Of a DNA stretch of 64,000 nucleotides, positions 27,732 to 35,905 are shown piece after piece. The DNA is from Acidovorax sp. YS12. GTDB lineage: Bacteria; Pseudomonadota; Gammaproteobacteria; Burkholderiales; Burkholderiaceae_C. The position numbers and the translations under genes were made by a program. A model generated the notes under the pieces. The model worked only from the letters and a program-made list of their open reading frames with translations, searched no databases and was not told the origin of the DNA. The stretch's first letter is position 1. Each line of letters starts with the position of its first letter. The stretch spans positions 2,170,001 through 2,234,000 of the forward strand of contig CP053915.1 in assembly GCA_021496925.1 (NCBI GenBank), in the 5' to 3' direction.

Positions 27732-30700
27732 GCACGTTGTCCGCAGGCGAGCGCTCATAGGCGGGCCAGCCGTCCAGCCACAGCGTATCGCCCAGGCGCC
27801 ACGCGCCCTCGGCGCGGCCAGCGCTCTGCCAGCCGCCCGCGCTCCAGCGCCAGCGCTCGCCGGTGCCGTCGGCGTGCAGGTCGGAGGCCAGCGGCGGCCC
27901 CAGCATCCAGGCCGCGTATTCCGCGCCCCAGGCCTGCGCCAGCGCCTGCTCCACCTCCATGCCGCCGCGCACCGCTGCCAGCAGGGCGGCCAGCGCATCG
28001 GCATCCACCTGCTGCACTGCGTGCAGCGCGGCCAGCGGCGCGTGGTGTTGCGCCCAGCCGCCGTAGGGCGCGAGCGCCAGCGGGCCGACGGGTGCGGTGC
28101 TGGCGGCCAGCGCCTGCGTGGCTTCGGCCGAGGCGCGGGTCATCAGGCCCTGCACAGCGGGCGCGGCGTCGGTGGCGGCCACGCACAGCAGGCCGATGGC
28201 GCCGGGCAGGCCGTGGGCCAGCCACTGCCCGCCCGGGCCCTGGCGCAGCGCGGCGGCGTCGGCCACGTGGCGCGCGGCCAGCGCGCGGGCGATGGCGGCG
28301 CGGCGCTTGGTGCGGCCGACACCGGCGTCGGCCACGTCCCAGTGCGGGCCTTCGGGCAGCCAGAGCAGGCCGCCGGCCAGCAGCGGCTCGCCGAGTTCGC
28401 GCGGGGTCTGGGCGATGGTGTCCACGGCGATCGATGTGCCGAGGCGCCGCGCCACGCAGGCCTGCATGTCCTGCACGTCGCGCGCCACGGCCTGCGCGGT
28501 GGCGGCGCGCGTGGCGTCGTGCAGCACCTGCAGGCCGCCGACCGTGCTGGCGTGCAGGCGCGGGGCACGCAGGGCGGCGAAGTCCAGCGCGCCCGTGGTG
28601 CGGCCTTCGTGCACCTCCTCGCCATCGATGGCGATGCGCCAGCGCCAGTCGCCCGGCGGGGCCACGCCCTGCGCCACCACCGACGATTGCCAGGCGGGCA
28701 GTTGCACCTCGGCGGGCAGTCCTGCAACCATGCGTTCGGCGGGCACGCGCAGCAGGCGGGCGGCGTCGAAACCCAGGCGCGGCAGCACGTCCGGCGCGCG
28801 CAGCCACACGCCAGCGGGCGTGAGCCACGGCGTTTCGCCTTCGGCCGTCCAGCCGCGTGGAGCGACGGTGAAGGACAGCCGCACTTCGCAGCCCGCAGCG
28901 CAGTCGCCCAGGGGCACGGCGATGTGGTCGTGGCCCGATTCGGCGACCACCGGCGCGCCGTCCACCTGCGCGGCGTGCAGCGTGAAATCCGGCGGCAGTT
29001 CGGCATGCAGCCAGCCGTGCGGCGCCTGCACGCCGTGCAGCAGCCAGTCGCCCTGCACGGTGCGTGTGACAGGGTGCACGCGCAGTTGCACTTCGCCGCC
29101 GGCCGTGGCGAAGGCGGCCTGCTCACCGGCGCCGCCCTGCAGCCAACGGCGCTCCCACTGCGCGTCGTCGGCGCGCTGCTGCGCGGGCGATTGCCAGCCA
29201 CCCTCTTCCACCAGTTGCGCATGCAGCAGCGCACCCGTGGCGGCCGTGCCTGCCAGTCCCACGGCCAGCGCCGCGCCCGCCGGGCCGCGCAGGCGCTGCG
29301 CGGCCTCGGCCAGGCGCACGCGCCAGCGCGCATCGGTGCCGCGTGGCACAGCCAAGGCCGCCAGCGCGGCGAACAACAGCGTCAGCGCCAGCTTCCAGGC
29401 ATCGCCCGCGAGCATGGGCCCGATCCATGGCCCCCAGCCCGTGGCAGCGGAAATCGTCGCGGGCAGGGGCAGCCCGATTTGGTACGGCGGATAGTCGACC
29501 AGCGCAGCTTCGTGGTTCACGACGAGCACGAAAGCCAGCAGCATGGCCGCCGCATGCGCCACGCCCGCACGGCGCACCAGCGCATGCACCAGCAGCACCA
29601 GCACGGCCACTTCCATGAGCGCGGGCCAATGGCGCAGCGCCTGCATGGCGACGGGCTGCCAGAGGCTGAACGCCTGCGGCGCGGCAATGGCCGTGACGAT
29701 CAGGCTGGACAGGGCCACCAGTTGCACCAGCACGAAGGCCACGGCGCCGACGGCGATGCAGCACGCCGCGAAGCGCAGCGCCACGGGCATGGGTGCGGCG
29801 TCGGCCATTTCGGCGAAGCCGCCGCGCTCGTCGCGCCGCGCCATGCCGCCCGCCAGCGCCGCCATGACGAAGATGGCGATGAGGAAGGTGAACTTGAACA
29901 TCAGCGGCCCCAGCAGTTCGGGGCTGGGCGCCATCGGCCCTTCGGCATGGCCGACGACATGCGCGAACGCGCTGGCCACGCACATCGCCACGAACAGCGC
30001 GCCACCGAGCCACGCGGCCCGGCTGCGCAGCACCTGGGCGGCCTGCCAGCGTGCCTCCTGCCACAGGGCGCGCCACCAGGAGGTGGGCCGGGCAGCCGCC
30101 GGCATGGCCGCCGCGCGCGGGGCTGGGTTGCCCGGCTGGCGCGCGGGTTTGACGACGGCGGGCGCCTCCAGCACCAGCCGCTCGCGCCGCACGCGCGGCA
30201 GCGCCCAGGCCAGCCACAGCACGGGTGCCAGGCCCCACAGCACGCGGTTGAGCGCAAAGCCCGGCGTGACGGCGATGAGCGCGCCGCGCTTTTCCTGCGG
30301 CGTCCAGTCGAGTACCTGGCGCTCGGCCTCGCCGAAGCCCGAGGGGTCGATCAGCGCCACGAGGAAATCGCTGATGTGCCCTTCCTTGATGACGACCATG
30401 GCCGTCATCCACGCCACGCACAGCAGCGCCGCCACGGCGAACGGCCCGGCCATGCCGCGCGTGCGCAGCGCGGCCAGCAGGTACAGCGCGCCGCAGCCGG
30501 CCGACAGCGGCACGATGTAAATGAGCCAGCTCCAGGCCAGGGCCGCCCAGGGCGTGGGGCCCATGCTGCCCGCGGGCACCAGGCCCGCCGCCTCCAGCAG
30601 CGGCGCGGCCACGAAGCCCACGGCCTGCGACGCGCCCAGCAGCAGCGCCACGCCCCAGGCGCCCAGCCAGCGCCCGGCGAGCAGCGCCGCCAGCGGCACG

Positions 30701-30999
30701 GGCGCTGCCAGCACCACCTCGTGCAACTGCGCCTGCCGCTCGCGCGCCACGCACTGGCCGAACACCCAGGCCCAGGCGAAGAACAGGAAGAAGGACATGC
30801 CCGGCGTCATCAGATAGACCAGCATGGGCGCGTTGCGCGGCACGTCGGCCGCATTCATGTCGCGCATGTAGCCCGCGTCGGACAGCACCAGCAGCAGGTA
30901 GGCGGTGAGGCCGGTGAAGATCAGCGGCGCGATGCCGCCCGCCAGGCCCGCGCGGAATTCGGCGGCGGCTTCGCGCGCCAATACGTGGGGGGCGCGCAT
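27721..30999 (-). CDS. ABC-2 permease fused to a degenerate M1-peptidase-like periplasmic domain
   Basis: 1092-residue inner-membrane protein. Two ABC-2 permease modules follow each other (about 1-270 and 310-590, each with several hydrophobic helices), joined by a cytoplasmic linker; a last helix near 580-600 leads to a ~490-residue extracytoplasmic domain. That domain resembles M1 aminopeptidases, but the HExxH zinc site is lost: the equivalent stretch reads RALAARHVADA (near 905-915), followed by WLAHGLPGAIGL where active enzymes have WLNEGFA. It is a paralogue of the protein at 34355-35905. The ATG shares one base with the stop of its ATPase (TGATG). Cargo unknown; direction probably export. 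Confidence 0.85.
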   Translation of the reverse strand: MRAPHVLAREAAAEFRAGLAGGIAPLIFTGLTAYLLLVLSDAGYMRDMNAADVPRNAPMLVYLMTPGMSFFLFFAWAWVFGQCVARERQAQLHEVVLAAPVPLAALLAGRWLGAWGVALLLGASQAVGFVAAPLLEAAGLVPAGSMGPTPWAALAWSWLIYIVPLSAGCGALYLLAALRTRGMAGPFAVAALLCVAWMTAMVVIKEGHISDFLVALIDPSGFGEAERQVLDWTPQEKRGALIAVTPGFALNRVLWGLAPVLWLAWALPRVRRERLVLEAPAVVKPARQPGNPAPRAAAMPAAARPTSWWRALWQEARWQAAQVLRSRAAWLGGALFVAMCVASAFAHVVGHAEGPMAPSPELLGPLMFKFTFLIAIFVMAALAGGMARRDERGGFAEMADAAPMPVALRFAACCIAVGAVAFVLVQLVALSSLIVTAIAAPQAFSLWQPVAMQALRHWPALMEVAVLVLLVHALVRRAGVAHAAAMLLAFVLVVNHEAALVDYPPYQIGLPLPATISAATGWGPWIGPMLAGDAWKLALTLLFAALAALAVPRGTDARWRVRLAEAAQRLRGPAGAALAVGLAGTAATGALLHAQLVEEGGWQSPAQQRADDAQWERRWLQGGAGEQAAFATAGGEVQLRVHPVTRTVQGDWLLHGVQAPHGWLHAELPPDFTLHAAQVDGAPVVAESGHDHIAVPLGDCAAGCEVRLSFTVAPRGWTAEGETPWLTPAGVWLRAPDVLPRLGFDAARLLRVPAERMVAGLPAEVQLPAWQSSVVAQGVAPPGDWRWRIAIDGEEVHEGRTTGALDFAALRAPRLHASTVGGLQVLHDATRAATAQAVARDVQDMQACVARRLGTSIAVDTIAQTPRELGEPLLAGGLLWLPEGPHWDVADAGVGRTKRRAAIARALAARHVADAAALRQGPGGQWLAHGLPGAIGLLCVAATDAAPAVQGLMTRASAEATQALAASTAPVGPLALAPYGGWAQHHAPLAALHAVQQVDADALAALLAAVRGGMEVEQALAQAWGAEYAAWMLGPPLASDLHADGTGERWRWSAGGWQSAGRAEGAWRLGDTLWLDGWPAYERSPADNVQKQ

Positions 31000-31892
31000 C
31001 AGGCGGCCTCGGCTTGGTGGGCCATGCCTGCGCTGGCCAGGGCAAGGTAGTAGGCATCTTCCAGGCCGGGTGTGCGCGGCGCGAAGGCGTCACCGGGCCG
31101 CTCGCCGTGCACCACCGCGCGCGTGCCCTGCGGCGCGGCGGCCAGGTGCAGCGGCCCCGCGGGCAGCGGCGCGCCGTGCGGCACCACGCTTTCCCACAGG
31201 CGCCCCGCCAGCGGCGCGGCCAGGTCGGCGGGCGTGCCTTCGGCCACCACGCGCCCGCCCGCCAGGATGGCCAGGCGCGCGCAAAGGTTCTGCACGTCTT
31301 CGACGATGTGCGTGGACAGCAGCACCACCGCGCCCTGCGCCACGTCGGCCAGCACGCGGTGGAAGCGGTTGCGCTCGGCCGGGTCGAGCCCGGCGGTGGG
31401 TTCATCGACCACCAGCAGGCGCGGCGAGCCGATCAGCGCCAGCGCGATGCCGAAGCGCCGCAGCATGCCGCCCGAGTAGGTGGCGACGGCGCGGCCTGCG
31501 GCATCGGCCAGGTTCACCTGGTCGAGCAGCGCATCGACCTCGGCGCGGCGCGCGCGCGCATCGGTGCGGCCCTTGAGCCAGGCGAAGCGCTCCAGCAGGC
31601 TGCGCGCGCTGACGCCAGGGTAGGCGCCGATCTGCTGCGGCAGGTAGCCCAGGCGCTGGCGCAGGTGGTGCGGGTCGGCGAGCACGTCCACGCCGTCGAG
31701 CAGGATGCTGCCCGCGTCGGGCCGCTGCAGCGTGGCGAGGGTGCGCATCAGCGTGCTCTTGCCCGCGCCGTTGGGACCGAGCAGGCCGTAGAGGCCGGGC
31801 GGCACGCGCAGATCCACGCCCTGCAACGCGGGCACGCCGCCCGCGTAGGTCTTGGCGAGGCCGCGCACTTCAAGGCCGGTGAATGCAGTCAT
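30999..31892 (-). CDS. ABC transporter ATP-binding protein (ABC-2 exporter type)
   Basis: 297-residue ATPase partnering the following permease fusion. Walker A GPNGAGKST (39-47), Q-loop GYLPQQIGAYP, signature YSGGMLRRFGIA (139-150; the variant seen in exporters of the CcmA/NodI/DrrA class), Walker B LLVVDEPTAGLD (159-170), switch His in LLSTHIVEDV. ATG at 31892 has GGGAG upstream. It is separated from the methyltransferase gene by repeat copy E, the only sizeable gap in the operon. Confidence 0.93.
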   Translation of the reverse strand: MTAFTGLEVRGLAKTYAGGVPALQGVDLRVPPGLYGLLGPNGAGKSTLMRTLATLQRPDAGSILLDGVDVLADPHHLRQRLGYLPQQIGAYPGVSARSLLERFAWLKGRTDARARRAEVDALLDQVNLADAAGRAVATYSGGMLRRFGIALALIGSPRLLVVDEPTAGLDPAERNRFHRVLADVAQGAVVLLSTHIVEDVQNLCARLAILAGGRVVAEGTPADLAAPLAGRLWESVVPHGAPLPAGPLHLAAAPQGTRAVVHGERPGDAFAPRTPGLEDAYYLALASAGMAHQAEAA

Positions 31893-31908
31893 GGTGAATA
31901 AACTCCCT

Positions 31909-31960
31909 TTTTGATAGCTGCTAGCGCTTGCCCAGCAAGCGCTAGAGGCCGATTTGGCTT
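31909..31960. repeat. 45-bp hairpin repeat, copy E
   Basis: TTTGATAGCTGCTAGCGCTTG, then CAGCAAGCGCTAGAGGCCGA: a near-consensus copy. The TAG stop of the methyltransferase (31942-31944) and its last few codons are inside the repeat. Confidence 0.75.
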
Positions 31961-32781
31961 GTATTCCCGGCACCGCCCAGCCGCACGTGCGCCATGGCCG
32001 GCACCAGGGCGCGCAGGCCCGGCAGCCGCCCCAGCGCGGGCATGAGCGCGGCGGGGAAGCTGCGAAAGCGCCGGTACGGCACCACGCGCACGTCCTCCAG
32101 CGTGGGCAGCCATGCGCGCAGCCGCGCGGGCAGCGCGGCGGGCGCGATGCCCCAGGGCATAGGCGGGACGCGGTAGTGCGGCGTGCGCCACAGGCCGCGC
32201 TCGCCGGTGGTCTTGCGCGAGAACCATTCGGGGATGGTGTCGAACATCAGCTCGCTGCCGGGCAGGCGCCGGGCGATGGTTTGCAGCAGGCCGCGCACTT
32301 CGTCCTCGCCGAAGTACATCAGCAACCCCTGCGCGGTGACGAAGACGCCGCGCACGGGCTCGACGGCATCGATCCAGCCCGTGTCGAGCGCGCTGCAGCG
32401 CAGGTGGCGGCAGCGCGGCGCGGGCGGCAGGAAGCGCTCGCGCACGTCGATGGACTCGGGCACATCCACGCACAGCCACTGCACCCGGCCGTCATCGATG
32501 CGCTGGAACTGCGTCTCCAGCCCGCAGCCCAGCTCCACCACCGTGCCGCCGCGGTGGCGCAGCATCCAGCCGCGCACCACTTCGTCGAACTGCAGCGAGC
32601 GCACGGCGTGCGAGGCGTCGGGCCGGCCGAAGCTGCGCCGGTAGTCGTAGGCGATGGCGCGGTAGATGCGCTCGGCCTCGGGGTCGCGCAGCAGGGCGTC
32701 CGGGCGCAGCGATTCGCTGGCGCGGTTGTGCAGCGTCCACAGCATGGTCTCGGGCACGCCGCCGAGGTCGACGCCGCTCAT
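31942..32781 (-). CDS. SAM-dependent methyltransferase (LCMT/TcmP-like)
   Basis: 279-residue class I methyltransferase: SAM motif I VVELGCGLETQFQRID (near 80-95), acidic LCVDVPESI following strand 2, and VFVTAQGLLMYFGEDEVRGLL typical of the leucine carboxyl methyltransferase/TcmP superfamily, often O-methyltransferases of carboxylates or small secondary metabolites (family knowledge). No substrate can be assigned. ATG at 32781 overlaps the oxidase stop by 4 bases. The last residues are encoded by repeat copy E, so the natural C-terminus may have been altered by insertion. Confidence 0.85.
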   Translation of the reverse strand: MSGVDLGGVPETMLWTLHNRASESLRPDALLRDPEAERIYRAIAYDYRRSFGRPDASHAVRSLQFDEVVRGWMLRHRGGTVVELGCGLETQFQRIDDGRVQWLCVDVPESIDVRERFLPPAPRCRHLRCSALDTGWIDAVEPVRGVFVTAQGLLMYFGEDEVRGLLQTIARRLPGSELMFDTIPEWFSRKTTGERGLWRTPHYRVPPMPWGIAPAALPARLRAWLPTLEDVRVVPYRRFRSFPAALMPALGRLPGLRALVPAMAHVRLGGAGNTSQIGL

Positions 32782-34358
32782 ACCGCCTCGAAGCCGAGCA
32801 TCATTCCGCCGTCCTCGTGTTCGAGGTTGTGGCAGTGCACCATGTACGGGTGCGGCATGGCCGCCGCGTGATCGAAGCGCACCAGCACGTCCACGTGGCC
32901 GGGCTCGCCGCGGACGTTGGCCGCGCCCGGGATGTTCACCGTGTCCTTCCAGCCCTGCAGGTGCGCGGGCACCGCGCCGCCGTTGATGGCGAGGATGCGG
33001 AACTGCGTGCCGTGCACGTGGAACGGGTGCGGATAGGTGTCGCCCGTGCGCAGCGTGAGCCGCCATCGCTCGTAGGTGCCGCGCGGCACGCTGAAGCCGG
33101 CCGTGTCCAGGCTGAACGATTCCATCGGCGCGCCGTCCACCTCGATCTGGTTGATGTGCGCGAGCGTGTGGTCGTCGAAGACCGAATCCTCCTCGTTCCA
33201 CGCGAAGTCGAAGGGCCAGATCTCCGGCAGCGGGCCGGTGGGGTCGGGGTCGATGGGGAAGTGCCCCATCAACTGGAAGGTGATGTGGCGCTCGCGCGCG
33301 CCCTGCGGCGCCTGCGCCTCGGGCAGCTCGGCCAGCAGAGGCGGCAGCAGGCCGTTCTTCGCGGGCAGGGTCGGGTGGATGGTGAGCAGCGTGCGGTCCA
33401 CGTCGAACGGCGCGGCGTTGGCGCCGTACTGTTCGTCGTAGCGTGCCATGACCAGCTCGATGGGCTGGCCGGCGGAGCCATCGACCAGGATCTCGAAGCG
33501 CTCGGCCGCCGCCAGCACCAGCTCCGTCACCGGCACGGGCGCGGCCAGCAGGCCGCCGTCGCTGGCGATCACCTGGAACGCGGCGTGGTTGCCCAGCCGC
33601 AGCTTGAGCACGCGCGCGTTGCAGGCGTTGAGCAAACGCAGCCGCACCCAGCCGCGCGGCGCGTAGTGCGTGGGCTGCTCCACGCCGTTGACGAACATAT
33701 GCTGGCCGAACCAGCCCAGGCCCACAGTGTTGTGGTTGAGCTTGTAGGTGATCCTGCCGTCGGCGTTCAGGTACTTGTCCTGCAGCACCAGGGGCACGTC
33801 GTCCTCGCCCCAGGTGTGGGGCAGGCCCAGCGCGGCGCTGGCGTCGTCCTCTACGACCAGCAGGCCGCCGACGCCCATCGCGGTCTGGAAGCCGGTGCGC
33901 ATGTGCGGGTGGGCGTGGTACCAGAGCGTGGCCGCCGGCTGGCTGACGGCGGCCTTCACCGCGTAGCCCTTGCCCGGCCCGACGGCGGAGGCCGGGCCGC
34001 CGTCGTTGCCGCCATCGACCAGCAGGCCGTGCCAGTGCAGCACGGAGTCTTCGTCCAGCGCGTTCTCCACGCGTACGTTGAACTGCGCGCCGCTTTTCAC
34101 CAGCAGCGCCGGGCCGAGCAGCGCGCCGTTGATGCCGAAGGTGTCGGACTTCTTGCCCGCGAGGAATTCGTACTGGCCCTTCTGGATCTTCAGCGTGACG
34201 GGCGTGGCCGCGTCGGCGCGCACCAGCGCGGGGATGGGCAGCGTGCCCTTCGGTGGCGGCTCGCCGCCGCCGCTGCCGCCGCAGGCCTTGAGCAGCAGGG
34301 TGGAGCCGCCGACCAGCGGCAGGCTGGCGGAGTATTGGAGGAGTTGGCGTCGTTTCAT
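32778..34358 (-). CDS. Multicopper oxidase, CueO/SufI-like, exported
   Basis: 526-residue three-cupredoxin oxidase. All four copper motifs are intact: HWHG (near 107), HAHP (near 148), HPFHVHGTQF (near 443) and HCHNLEHEDGGMM (near 507), the last giving the type 1 Cys and axial Met. The N-terminus MKRRQLLQYSASL with a lipobox-like LLKAC and Gly-rich linker indicates export, perhaps as a lipoprotein. The methionine-rich insert of E. coli CueO is absent. Family members oxidise Cu(I), Fe(II) or phenolic siderophore precursors. Overlaps both neighbours by 4 bases. Confidence 0.92.
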   Translation of the reverse strand: MKRRQLLQYSASLPLVGGSTLLLKACGGSGGGEPPPKGTLPIPALVRADAATPVTLKIQKGQYEFLAGKKSDTFGINGALLGPALLVKSGAQFNVRVENALDEDSVLHWHGLLVDGGNDGGPASAVGPGKGYAVKAAVSQPAATLWYHAHPHMRTGFQTAMGVGGLLVVEDDASAALGLPHTWGEDDVPLVLQDKYLNADGRITYKLNHNTVGLGWFGQHMFVNGVEQPTHYAPRGWVRLRLLNACNARVLKLRLGNHAAFQVIASDGGLLAAPVPVTELVLAAAERFEILVDGSAGQPIELVMARYDEQYGANAAPFDVDRTLLTIHPTLPAKNGLLPPLLAELPEAQAPQGARERHITFQLMGHFPIDPDPTGPLPEIWPFDFAWNEEDSVFDDHTLAHINQIEVDGAPMESFSLDTAGFSVPRGTYERWRLTLRTGDTYPHPFHVHGTQFRILAINGGAVPAHLQGWKDTVNIPGAANVRGEPGHVDVLVRFDHAAAMPHPYMVHCHNLEHEDGGMMLGFEAV

Positions 34359-35905
34359 GGTCTTGCTCCGGCGAGATGGGATGAAGGGAATGGGGGCGGC
34401 GGGGCCAGGTTGTCGGCGAAGTCGCGCTCGTAGCCGGGCCAGGCGTCGAGCCACAAGGCGCCGTCGGCGCTTTCGGCCAGCGCCCAGCCCTGGTCGAAGG
34501 CCGTGAGGCGCTTCCAGCCGCCCTGCTGCCAGCGCCAGCGCTCGCCCTCCAGCCGCCCGCCCGCGCCGGTGCGCAGGTCGGTGGCCAGCGGCATGCTCAA
34601 TGCCAGCGTGGCGCGCGGCGTGCCCAGCGCGGCGGAGAGCGCGTACTGGATGCGCACGCCGCCGCCCAATTCGGCCAGCAGGGTCTGGATTTGTGCAGTG
34701 CTCAGGCGGCGCACGGAGTCGAGCGCGGCCAGCGGCGCGTAGTCGCGCACCCAGCCATCGAAGGCGGCGAAGGCCACGGCGCCCACTTCGCCCGCCTGCG
34801 CCTGCAAGGCTTGCGTGGCCTGGGCCGAGGCGCGCTGCAGCAGCGCCTGCGCCACGGCGGGCGCCTCCTGTTCGGTAGCACACAGCAGCCCGACGGCGCC
34901 CGGCAGGCCGCTGGCCAGCCACTGCGCGCCGCGCGTCTGGCGCAGCCGGCCGGCGTCGGCCACGTGGCGCAGCGCGATGGCGCGCGCCATCTCGGCGCGG
35001 CGCAGCGCCGGGTCGTCCCGCAGCGCCTGCGGCAGCCACAGCGTGCCCGCCGACAGGCGTGCCGGCGCTGGCTCGGGCGCGTAGGCCACGGCTTCTACGC
35101 GCGGCGCATCGCCCATGCGCGCGGCCACGCAGGCGTGCATGGCCTGGGCCTCGGCAGCCAGCGCGTCGGCGCCTTCATGGGAAGTGGAGAGCACGAAGTC
35201 CAGCGCGCCGCCGGTCTGGCCGTTGGAAACGGTGGTGGACGCGCCCTGCCGCACGCGCGCCTGCCAGCGCCATGCGCCCGCCGGGGCCACGCCCGCGAGC
35301 GCCACGGCGGCCAGGTGGTCGGGCAAGGTCACGAAGCCGGGCAGGCCGTGGCGCGCGCGCTCGGCCGGGTGGCGCAGCACGCGGTCGCCATCCAGCCCCA
35401 GGCGCGGCAGCAGGCGCTCGGCGGGCAACCAGCGGCCCGGCGCGCCGGTCTCGGTGACGAAGTCGAGCGCCACGTCGCACGCCTGGCGTGCGCAGGCATC
35501 GAGCGCGATGGCGATGTGGCCGCCGCGCGCCTCGGTGGCCAGCGATGCCTGCCGGGCACGCGCGGCGCGCAGCGTAAACCCGGGCGGCGCCTGCAGGTGC
35601 AGCCAGCCCCACGGCGCCTGCACGCCGTGCAGCGTCCAGGTGCCCTGGGCACGGCCGGTGGCGGCGTCGATGGCGATGTCCAGCACGCCGCCTGCCACGC
35701 GCAGCGCGTGCTCGGCGGCATCGTCGACGAAGCGCGAGGTCTGCCCCGGCTCGGTGGTGCAGACGTTCGGGTCGAGCGGCGTGATCCAGCGCTTTTCCCA
35801 ATCGGCGCGCGCCTGAGAGTCACCGCCAGGCACGGCCACGCGCCACGCCGCCGCGCCGCCCGCCAGCGCGGCGAGGGTCAAGCCAAGCCAGATCGAGCGC
35901 CGCAT
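34355..35905 (-). CDS. Membrane-anchored degenerate M1-peptidase-like protein
   Basis: 516-residue protein with one N-terminal membrane helix (MRRSIWLGLTLAALAGG) and an extracytoplasmic domain clearly paralogous to the C-terminal domain of the ABC permease fusion. Shared stretches include LHGVQAP.GWLH, RHVADA, QWLA.GLPGA.GLLC and LWLD.WP.YER..ADN. The M1 zinc site is missing here too (MARAIALRHVADA; WLASGLPGAVGL), so peptidase activity is unlikely and a binding or scaffolding role is more plausible. The start codon shares one base with the TonB receptor stop; the end overlaps the oxidase by 4 bases. I know no named family. Confidence 0.75.
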   Translation of the reverse strand: MRRSIWLGLTLAALAGGAAAWRVAVPGGDSQARADWEKRWITPLDPNVCTTEPGQTSRFVDDAAEHALRVAGGVLDIAIDAATGRAQGTWTLHGVQAPWGWLHLQAPPGFTLRAARARQASLATEARGGHIAIALDACARQACDVALDFVTETGAPGRWLPAERLLPRLGLDGDRVLRHPAERARHGLPGFVTLPDHLAAVALAGVAPAGAWRWQARVRQGASTTVSNGQTGGALDFVLSTSHEGADALAAEAQAMHACVAARMGDAPRVEAVAYAPEPAPARLSAGTLWLPQALRDDPALRRAEMARAIALRHVADAGRLRQTRGAQWLASGLPGAVGLLCATEQEAPAVAQALLQRASAQATQALQAQAGEVGAVAFAAFDGWVRDYAPLAALDSVRRLSTAQIQTLLAELGGGVRIQYALSAALGTPRATLALSMPLATDLRTGAGGRLEGERWRWQQGGWKRLTAFDQGWALAESADGALWLDAWPGYERDFADNLAPPPPFPSSHLAGARP

